NCBI GenBank assembly: GCA_019915015.1 | Contig: JAHBBC010000003.1 | Location: forward strand, 930,001-994,000 | Reading direction: 5' to 3' | Length of the DNA stretch: 64,000 nucleotides | Source of the DNA: Auriscalpium vulgare | Lineage: Eukaryota > Basidiomycota > Agaricomycetes > Russulales > Auriscalpiaceae | Part shown: positions 56,123 through 64,000 of the stretch, one piece after another | Numbering within the stretch: position 1 is the stretch's first letter | Layout of the letters: each line of letters opens with the position of its first letter | Translations under genes and position numbers: made by a program | The notes under the pieces: generated by a model | Databases searched by the model: none | Told to the model about the DNA's origin: nothing | Seen by the model: the letters and a program-made list of their open reading frames with translations, nothing else

Positions 56123-56372
56123 TTAGAAATTGAACTGCAGACCGTGCCCTTGATCAATACCTGGCGGCCTGCGCGAGCTTGCGAGCGAGGCCGGCCAGGT
56201 ATTGATTGGGGCATGGTTGGGTCCATGTTTCACGGAGCAAGGCACAATGTTGCTGAGCAAGTTCTTGCACAGCGATGATGGGCACCCACATGTAGTAGGG
56301 TGCACTCACATTAACTACATAATGATATTTACAAACCATTAGAAATGGAATCGTACCTGCCGTGCTTAGCAC
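56123..56372 (-). repeat. Fragment sharing the TGTGGGTGCCCAT block
   Basis: On the minus strand a short frame reads PYYMWVPIIAVQELAQQHCA. The DNA CCCTACTACATGTGGGTGCC recurs at about 61975-61995 (CTACTACCTGTGGGTGCCCA) and, inverted, near 25800. It is thus a remnant of the 60.3-62.1 kb repeat family. Confidence 0.5.
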
Positions 56373-56734
56373 CGGCCCACTACCAGCAAGTAAAGTAGTG
56401 CGAGGGAGGTGTTCATCTCAGAAGTACTAGAAATCTCAGATATTGCGGACTCGAATAAATAAATAGGGGCTACTCCTGCCACAAATTCTGGATGACGTGC
56501 GCAAGTGGTACAGTATTTCCACCAACGACATCTGCTTTGGCGGCGTACGAATGAATAAAAGACACAACATCGTCGGTCGATGCGCTGCCGGTCAAAGGAA
56601 GACAGATGAGCGCAACCACATCGCGATCGCAATAAGTTATCTAGAAGGCACATCAATTCTGGCGCGGTGATACGGCAACCAGGGGACACTCACATGAAAG
56701 TTCTCTTGGGACTGCTCCGGCAGCGTGCGGCGAA

Positions 56735-57743
56735 TTATGAAATACGCTCGACTGCCACCTCGCCCTTGAGTTTCGCTGCCGAGATAGGATATTTGGATGG
56801 CCATACTTGATGTTTGTCATTGGAACGCACAGTCTGGGTGTCAAACGGACACTCACGAAAAGACAGCGATGCTGCGATCAAAAATTCTCGGGTGAATATT
56901 GGAATGTGCGCTCGGCTTGTCGAAGATACCTGCAATAAATAGCAGTCGGCATCAACAAACTTCTGACGCATGCAGATGACATACTGCGTGAAGAACAAAA
57001 GATCTTCGATGATATGAGGGATGTGTTGGATCCCGCTCTCCGGTGGCCAGCTTGATATAGCCGTGTTTTCGGGAAGATCGACGGGCACATCCACATGGTC
57101 GACAGAGAGCATGTGGTGCCACTCAGCAGTAGCATCTGCAAAGGCATCACGGAGCTCGCCATCATACAGCATGGTTGCGAACAACCGATCACCTGCAAAT
57201 GCAAATGCCACGGCCAGCAATCGTGGACATGCTTCGTATTGGAATATGCTGCTGTCCGCAAGGCGCAACAGGATCCACGCAAGGAAGGCATATGGCCGAC
57301 AAGTTGGGTGCCCCACGTGCGGTCGCTGTCAGAAAATATTGCGCTGTTGGGAAGGCGGGGAACTGTGTTGGTGCCACCTCCCCCCAGAAGAAGAGAGTGT
57401 CGAAGTGCGCAATGCTCGGGGTATAATCGACAATAAATTGCGGATCACGTTGCTGTTGCACTTGGATCAGCATTAACTTTGTGCCTATGGGAAACAGACG
57501 CCTTGCCGATAATCCCCGTGCAACATCCCCGATGAGTGAGTGGATGCTAGCTTGAAGAACGGCATTGACACGCCCAACGACGACGTTCATGGCATTTGGC
57601 GGAATAAAATTGATGTCGTCCGTCCAGAACGGTCCACGGTCGATGTCGTCGTCGGAAAGGTCATCGGCGTCATCGAGAAGAAAGGAAATAACTGTTGGGG
57701 GATCCATAACCGGCGTGAAATCTGACAGCGCATATCTGTACAT
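56735..57743 (-). CDS. Unrecognised spliced gene inside the repeat island
   Basis: Exons 57743..57378, 57325..56857 and 56805..56735 on the minus strand keep frame and give 301 residues. Joins were chosen at E|RPHV and ASLS|LWPSK. The protein begins MYRYALSDFTPVMDPP, has an acidic early stretch (DDADDLSDDDID), the run NVVVGRVNAVLQASIHSLIG, hydrophobic parts FLAWILLRLADSSIF and LLAVAFAFAGDRLF, and ends KGEVAVERIS. No signature of a transposon protein is seen. The start is uncertain, as an extra 5' exon could lie upstream. Function unknown. Confidence 0.5.
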
Positions 57744-58737
57744 CAGCTATCAGCTTTAAATGTGACAGGCCGCAGAAGATTTCAATGCACGCCATGTGCA
57801 CATACAACAGGATGATACTTGCTGGGAGTGGGCCGACGCGTAGCGCGGCAGTACGATTCCGCTCTGAGGGGGTTTCTGGTTACATAATCAAATATATACA
57901 TAAATAATAGTCTTGAGACACTATGTACTAGACACCAAAACGCGACTGGGAGTGGCCCTGATACCAAATTTAAGTCATGGTGGGCAATACTGTTCACTGG
58001 AGGGCATTAAAATTTACATAAGTTGGGTGTGCAGCTGCACCTGAGGTGGTTGTTGTGAAATCAAGAGTGATGACATCATTTCGGGCTCTAATTGTAATTT
58101 AAAACCCCGGAGTGACATCATCGTATTTCTGCCTGTGTTGTCTGGTGCATCTCAGTTGTCGCAACATCACTGTTCTGCAACTTCTGTATATGTTGCATGG
58201 CCTAGTAATCCGTGTATTTAGGCAATCATTTGTGTATATTGTGTGGAGCAAATGAGGAGGGGTAAAGTCGTGAGTTGACATAGCGTGGGAGCAAATTTCC
58301 AAAAAAGGCGACACAGATGATCGTTGCATGGGGTCGAAAAAACGCTGTATATGGATGACATAAGCAACGATTCGTAGGAATCGTAATTGGTGAAGAATTG
58401 CATCGGAGCGCGGAGTGAGGCTTATCATTGGTCACATGCTGGAGACCGCCGTGCGGCGGAAACACTCAAAGACAAGAATCAGGCGACGCAGATAGGAACC
58501 AAGTCGGGATTGCTAGGAAGCAGAGGAGGTGTGGGTACAGGAGAGGCAGTTGTAGATGAGGAGAGAGAGAGCAGAGCGAACACAACGCGACTGTGACGTG
58601 GCAGCGGGGCGGCGATTGCCGGGGCGCGCTGGTGCGTAAGTACGGGGACGAGAATATATACTATGTACGAGTCCGATGAGAGAGAAAAGAGAAAGGAAAA
58701 ATGTATGTAGTAAGCTGTAGGCTTACACATGCCCGCG
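57744..58737. other. Gene-free region
   Basis: About 1 kb with no credible coding frame. Slightly purine-rich near 58500-58600 (GAGAGAGAGAGC). It ends at the start of the second SINE-like element. Confidence 0.4.
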
Positions 58738-59495
58738 CTTGGTAGACCTGGGTCTACACACAGGTGGTAAATACGCACCAGAGATACATCACAAGTCCTT
58801 CAGACTCCAGCACCATGACCATTGTGTGTGCATTGGTTGTAGCTTTCCGACAATATATAATATGTGTGCATTGTATCAGGGAAAAGGCAAGAATCTGATA
58901 GAAAGAGCAAAATGTTTTGTAAGGCACAAGGAGGTAGAAGGTTGATACAAGCTATACACAACTATTATAGATATGCAGCCTTGTAGTCTAGTGGTTGACG
59001 CTCTTAGCCTATATTATGTAAGTTATGAACCATGTGCTGTGGGTTCAATTCCCACTGTGTGTGGATTTTTAGTAATGAAACAGTTGGGCCCGGGTATTGT
59101 AGTAGCCGGAGTAGAGAAAAATGACATAGTAAACCGGATCAATTGGCGGTTTGCCCTCGAAAACTACGTCATCTTTCTCTGCACCATGCGTGGGAACTTT
59201 TTACCAAAAACGGAAACTGTAGGGCCTCCTATTCTCATCACAGAACAATTCGAATCATATGCATATCTGTGCTATTTAGCTTGGAAAACACAAAATACTC
59301 ACAGACACGAGTGTCTTTTGAGATGCAAAGGTGTGAAAAAGCATTGGGCAGAAGCCACTTAGGTAAGAATTACTCAATTAGGCAGGTGGGACGACGCGAC
59401 TTGACCGTGGGATATAATTTCCTTTGGTAACGATCCAAACACACATTTTTTGGCCTGACTGGTTAGAGAAAAGAACGATTAAGAGTAATCGTAAT
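58738..59495 (+). mobile_element. SINE-like element with tRNA-related promoter boxes, copy 2
   Basis: Same orientation and structure as 30739-31500. The A-box-like TAGTCTAGTGG at 58985 and B-box-like GGTTCAATTCC at 59042 are closer to the tRNA consensus than in copy 1. The internal inverted repeat is partly decayed here (GTAGAGAAAAATGACATAG). The 3' end is ACGATTAAGAGTAATCGTAAT at 59475-59495. No protein is encoded. Confidence 0.72.
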
Positions 59496-59499
59496 GAAA

Positions 59500-60120
59500 C
59501 GACTTGACAAGCAGATGGATCATCACGACTTGTTCGCGAGGACTGAGGAGCGGAGATCGGCACTATGTTGACGACTCCAAGTGTGCCTGCGCCGCGTTGA
59601 ACGTTCGTTTGTCTGGTGAGGTGCTTTTGCGACGTGTCGCAAAGCATGCCCATGATGGGCGGACAAGAGCATGAGTAGAAGAAAGCGCCAGCAGTGGAAA
59701 GCGTGAGCGGGGAACTGTGACGCCTGTCATACCACGATTCATCACAGGCGCGACACAGCCACAAATCAGCAGCAGGTCCTCCCGCTACGTGGCAATATCA
59801 CTCTGCTACGGCGCTGCGAGCGGCCAATGAGTGAACGCACAGGACGACCATAAATGCACGTACAGTGCTGGCCATTGTCTGCAATTTTCAGCCACAGCGA
59901 TTCCGCAGGGCAGAATGATAAGCTCCCGTGCCACGTCATGGTGACGCTAGACCTCGCGTTACGTTTTATTTTGCAACATTGACTGAACACTAGACATACC
60001 AGAGCTCTGTGACGGACAGCCTCGTGTTGAAATTCAATGTCTGTGTGGTGGAAATTTGATGCCTGCACAAATTCTCCGGCACTCACAACCATGGGCGTTT
60101 GGGATGGTTTTGAAGCCAAT
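59500..60120 (-). pseudogene. Unrecognised gene fragment adjoining the SINE-like element
   Basis: On the minus strand a frame from about 60119 reads MASKPSQTPMVVSAGEFVQA.. to RHRAL followed by a GTATGT donor. Further frames around 59764-59563 contain CRACDESWYDRR and CSCPPIMGM. They cannot be joined with confidence. The fragment stops at the 3' end of the SINE-like element. Confidence 0.3.
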
Positions 60121-60304
60121 TATATGATTTTGGAAGAGTAGGATTCGAATGGGCTTCGTTCGGGAGCTTAGTCCTAGATGCCCCGCCCTGCATGAAATCA
60201 ACTTTCTAGGATGTGGCGCGAAATCCGGGTGTTTCCGAGGCCCGGGAGATAAAAGCTGTGGGTGTGTGGCGCCACATCCCATCTCATATCTCCCGGTTTA
60301 TGTA

Positions 60305-62100
60305 AGCGCTGATACGCCTCGCCCCGCGCTGCGAGGCGATCGTTACGGAATTTTCGCACTTTCGTCAAGTCGACAGATACACAATTCCGGAGATCGCAGC
60401 GTCGCGCAGCAGTGCTCCGACCACTCGATTAGTTCTTCCGACCGCTCGCAAGATCGGAGCCAGGGTTCCGACCGTTGGAGTCTCGCAGAGCTGTCGCGCA
60501 ATCGGAATCATACCTTGGACACCACGTGCGGACCAGCAACTCCGTCGCACGCATCACACGCAGTCATCCGACCACTTGCTCATCGTTCCGACTGCCGCCA
60601 CGCAACCTCGAGCACAGCGTCTCCCACAGTTGTCACAACACGTCGGAATTCCATCAGACATTTCGATCATCGAGATCATCGTTTCAGCACGTGTGCCACG
60701 TCTCTCCGACGTCTCTGCGACTTCCGAGTACCCCCACAGTTGCGCCATTGTCCTCCGACCATTGTCTAGCCCAGCTCTCGAGTTTGCGCCACATTCCTTC
60801 GATCCCGATTGTTCTGCGGTCGGACCAGCGCTCCGATTATCCCTCCACTGTTCCGACCATCGCACGCGCAACACCGGAGCATTCTTCCAACTGTTCGACG
60901 AGTTGCAAGATCGCAACACTCACCTGCGACCCCCTCGCACGTCGGAGTGCATTCTACCATTCGCCACACCTCCATTGTCTCCTGTTCTGGTCGTATTGTC
61001 TTGTTCGACATTGTAGGATGTCTCTCCCACACTTCTTGACAGCGCAGATCGTTTTCCATGCGCTTGCACTGCCCTCCTGACAGCGCTGATCACTTGCTCC
61101 ACATTGTTCTCCACAGCATCGCAGACCTTCTGATATGTTCTATGGACTCTCCCCCATTGTCTGTACCATGTGCGACTTGCGCACCATCGTTTGCTTTTGT
61201 TCCGACTCGTTTTCCTTTGTTCCGGCTCCATTCTTGATCGGACTCGTACTGTAGCGGTCGAAACACATAAATAGCGGTCGCATCCATGCTGCAATACAGA
61301 TTCGGTTCCCCCCGCACGGTTCAGATCTCATTCGACGCCCATAACGCCTCGTCTCTATCGTATAGTTAGCTCGAGGCTAGCTCTGTCGCCTTTGCCTTTG
61401 CCTTTGTCTTTGTTGTCGTCGTCGTCCCGCACTCAGCTTATCGTTCTCCTCGCTCTCATCTTGTTCCATCGTTGTCCCATTTGCCGTTGCCCTTGCACTT
61501 TGTCGCTCCGACCGTCTTGCAACATCAGGAGATCGCAGTCGCGTTCCGCTCGTCCCGCAGCGATCACAACATCGATCGGCGTGCTCGCACCACTCATTCC
61601 TATCCTCCGACCACCGCCCCCGCTCCTCCGACCGTCCACACGCCTCTGCGTCGTTGCCTGCACGACTCGTCGTCGCTCCGACCGTCTTGCGACCTCGGAG
61701 ATCGCAGTCTTGACTCTGCCGTCTCGCAGCGGTCGCAGCCTCGATCGCACCACTCGCACCACTTGTCCACACATTCCGACCATCGCATCTGCGCCTCCGA
61801 CCCTTCATCGACGACTCTCCGATCGACCACGCATTCCGACCAGCGCATCCGATCGCACACCTCCCCACACCCGTCGGAGACGCACTCCGATTGTCTTCGG
61901 GACCCTGACACTCACTCGCACACATCACGGTACCCTCACCAGCGCTCTAGGGATCTGGTATCTGACACATTACCACCCTACTACCTGTGGGTGCCCATCA
62001 GCGCATTCGACGCCGTCACCGCTGCAACGAAGGACTCACTGTCTAGGAACTCATTTGTAGGCTATTGTATATATACCGCCTGCAAGTGGGCAAGGTAGCT
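60305..62100 (+). repeat. Longest copy of a C/T-rich repeat family
   Basis: Pieces of this stretch recur at 25728-26770 (inverted), 26830-27700, 30270-30738 and, shortly, 56123-56372. It has a TATA-like CATAAATAG at about 61267 followed by a C-run. It also holds internal near-repeats of TCCGACC and CGCACCACTCGCACC, giving long overlapping open frames on both strands that are compositional. It ends soon after the block CTACTACCTGTGGGTGCCCA. The nature of the element is unclear: a retroelement leader and gag start is one option. Confidence 0.5.
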
Positions 62101-62124
62101 GCCGCGCGCAGCGGCGCTTTTCGA

Positions 62125-62480
62125 GTAATAACGTGCCTTCGGAAGATGCCAAAACGCGTACAGGACCGTTGCATAGACATTCCGTGTATCATTTTCGACT
62201 TTCAGACATTTATGACATCTTCCTGAGATATCATCTCGCCCATGAGTCACTTAGGGATTACTTTGGCGTGCCAGAACCTACTTGGACTCGCTACACCGGC
62301 AAGGAAGCCTCGACTCAGCTTTTGACTCGACTCGTTGATTGTTGACTTCCCTGATAGAGCTCTATGATACATAAGACTGCTTCATGGTGCTCAGATAATA
62401 TTTTTGTCATTTGATTCATCGACATTGAGGCTCTGAGCATGCTCAATGTGTCCAGGCATCTTCCGAAGTCACGTTATTAC
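62125..62480. mobile_element. 356-bp MITE with 26-bp terminal inverted repeats
   Basis: Left end 62125-62150 begins GTAATAACGTGCCTTCGG and the right end 62455-62480 is its inverse with one mismatch in 26. The interior has no credible gene. Target duplication is not clear. The element sits directly after the C/T-rich repeat. Confidence 0.85.
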
Positions 62481-62913
62481 GTCCCGATTATGTGCGTCGG
62501 AGCTGCTCAGAACTGCCTATGTTTTTAAACCCAGATGAACCGGTCTGTCTGACGACGCCCCTCCACCCTTTCAAGTCATCAGGCAGTGCTGCATCGCACC
62601 ACTTGAAGGCTCGTTGCTCCGCAACCCCTACTCGGTCCCCCTCGCCGTCTCGCACACATTGTCTAGGCCCTGTCTACCACCTCCGTGCCAAGTTATACAC
62701 ATCCGTTCGCCGCCGTTCGGCCTCAGCGACATCATCTTCATTCCTCTCCCACTGCTGCTCGCCTGATTGTCCTATCGTTCGGGTCGTTGCTCCACAACCG
62801 CGGCTCGGATCACCTCGCCGGTTCACATACACATCCTACACCCCGTCTGCCGCCTCCGTGCAAATTCATAGCCCCGTCGTCATCGTCGTTCCCCCGCTAT
62901 CGCCTCTCTCTTC

Positions 62914-63114
62914 ATGAAGGACAGTCCTGACATCACCAAGCTCGGGGAGGACAACTACATCACCTGGAACTCCGAGATGTGTTAATATCAGTTGCTTCTG
63001 GCCAAGGAACGAGTACAATATCTCAAGGACCAGTCATACAACACCCGTGTTCTTCATTTGTTCAGCGTCAATGCAGCAAACTCGGAGGATGAGTGGGATG
63101 ATGACAGGGGCGCC
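62914..63114 (+). pseudogene. N-terminal fragment of a copia Gag, interrupted
   Basis: A frame starting MKDSPDITKLGEDNYITWNS, then TAA, then continuing in the same frame (YQLLLAKERVQYLKDQ) to the LTR at 63115. LxxxNYxxW is the usual start of copia Gag (UBN2 type). The downstream part is displaced by an oppositely oriented copia element. Confidence 0.65.
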
Positions 63115-63361
63115 TGTTGAAATCAGTTGCTTCTGGCAGCTGCCCACAAGTCCTCAAGCAGCCTTAGGGGCTGCAGGGGGATGTAAACGACGGGTATTGA
63201 GGACATAAGACGAGGAGACATACCTGCAGGGGGATGTAAACGACTAAAGAGCAGTAAAGTCGTCCCCCTGCAGTATAAGGCAATATCCGGAGATTTCCGA
63301 GACCGTGGGAACTTAGCCTCTTGGCACTCGCAGGAGTGGGCACAGAGCACCCACTTCAACA
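63115..63361 (-). repeat. Copia 3' LTR, 247 bp, with polypurine tract beside it
   Basis: Inverse match to 44946-45190, ends TGTTGA/TCAACA. On the minus strand the sequence just before the LTR is CAAAGGGGAG (63371-63362), a polypurine tract, which marks this as the 3' LTR of the element that continues beyond the window. Confidence 0.9.
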
Positions 63362-63426
63362 CTCCCCTTTGATCCAGCCCATCTCCACATCTCTACAGCT
63401 CTAACCCCATCATCCTCCGAGTCACC

Positions 63427-64000
63427 TCAAACCTTGTCACGAGACAGAGGCTTGGTCAACGCGTCCGCAGGCATCTCCGCAGTTGGAATGAACTTTGGAG
63501 TGAGCAGCCCCTTCTGCACATTGTCCCGAAGCCAGAAGAAGCGCAGGTCCATATGCTTCATGCGACCATGATGCTCCGGGTTCTTGGACACACTGATAGC
63601 CGACTGATTATTCATGTGGATCACAGAAGGCTTATCCAGCTTGTACCCAAACTCCGAGAGCAGGTTGCGCATCCAGAGCACCTCCTTGCCCGCGTCAAAC
63701 GCAGCAATGTACTCTGCCTCGGTTGTAGAGCTTGCAACAAGGGATTGAAGCTTAGAGCTCCAGGAAACCACTCCTGTCCCAATGCGCAGCATATAACCAG
63801 AGGTGGACCGCCCGCCATCGGGCTCGCCAGCGTGGTCCGCATCAGAGAACGTCTCAAAGAGCTCGTCCGAGTCTGAAGGGCCGTACACCAACTTCATGTC
63901 CTTGGTCCTCTGCAGATAGCGGAACAGGTGCTGAACCGCCTTCCAGTGCAGAGGACCCGGGTTCAAGACGAACCAACAGAGCACAGAAGCAGCAAAGGCA
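63427..64000 (-). CDS. Ty1/copia pol, RNase H end (continues beyond window)
   Basis: The frame runs from the window edge to a stop at 63427 and needs no correction. Residues include AFAASVLCWFVLNPGPLHWK, YLQRTKDMKLVYG, FSDADHAGEPDGGRSTSGYM (RNase H Asp), SSTTEAEYIAA (Glu) and VIHMNNQSAISVSKNPEHHG, ending in the typical AEMPADALTKPLSRDKV. This is exactly the part missing from the 44 kb copy. With an adjacent polypurine tract and LTR, the element could be intact, but the rest lies outside. Confidence 0.9.
   Translation of the reverse strand, partial: AFAASVLCWFVLNPGPLHWKAVQHLFRYLQRTKDMKLVYGPSDSDELFETFSDADHAGEPDGGRSTSGYMLRIGTGVVSWSSKLQSLVASSTTEAEYIAAFDAGKEVLWMRNLLSEFGYKLDKPSVIHMNNQSAISVSKNPEHHGRMKHMDLRFFWLRDNVQKGLLTPKFIPTAEMPADALTKPLSRDKV

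Noticed and set aside
60149..62098. Several long frames on both strands at 60.1-62.1 kb
   Set aside because: Caused by periodic C/T-rich sequence with few stops; no conserved motif, and the frames are not kept in the other copies.

Overview
The window reads as nuclear DNA of a basidiomycete fungus, most likely an agaricomycete (mushroom-forming) species. The evidence is dense GC-rich genes split by many introns of about 50 nt, single-copy proteins of fungal type, and transposon families typical of that class (a Helitron with a PIF1 helicase, chromodomain Ty3/gypsy, Ty1/copia). All gene models below were spliced by eye from reading-frame continuity and GT..AG borders. No database was consulted.

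Left part, 1-16.7 kb: a compact host gene block. In order it holds the 3' end of a probable GPI-anchored surface protein; a Ser/Thr kinase; HIS1 (minus) divergent from TRP4 (plus) over 169 bp; mitochondrial porin (VDAC); cytosolic isoleucyl-tRNA synthetase (ILS1, 14 exons); a ZIP zinc transporter (minus); one unresolved minus-strand gene; a CDC25/ACR2-like rhodanese phosphatase; and COX20 (minus) divergent over only 69 bp from the AP-1 mu subunit (APM1). HIS1 and TRP4 both use PRPP for amino-acid synthesis, and their shared promoter carries a Gcn4/CPC1-like core. Notable splice features are microexons of 12 and 19 nt, a GC-AG intron, repeated GTCCGT donors, and introns of 3n length with no stop.

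Transition, 16.7-22.9 kb: an old single arm of a foldback repeat, a cysteine-rich protein of unknown function (18038-19902), a 1.19 kb element with terminal inverted repeats, and a decayed gene that is cut off at 22947 where a CTTGGGG-type repeat begins.

Right part, 22.9-64 kb: a transposon island. It contains a truncated helicase fused to a C19-protease-like domain; three copies (28.6, 36.2 and 40.7 kb) of a 1.4-1.5 kb element with a perfect or near-perfect 32-bp internal hairpin; two close copies and one distant inverted relative of a tRNA-related (SINE-like) repeat that share the 3' domain and terminal hairpin of those elements; a chromovirus pol with three nonsense codons and no frameshift; copia remnants with LTRs; an agaricomycete TE-associated hypothetical pseudogene; and a nearly complete Helitron (45.5-54 kb, minus) whose first exon is split by a 2.3 kb giant foldback element with arms of about 1 kb. 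Two spliced, apparently intact but unrecognised genes (54361-55394 plus, 56735-57743 minus) sit within the island.

The most unusual feature is the set of elements sharing a CTTGG start and an ACGATTA..TAATCGT terminal hairpin. These join tRNA-headed, hairpin-bearing and helicase-bearing repeats into what may be one mobilisation system.
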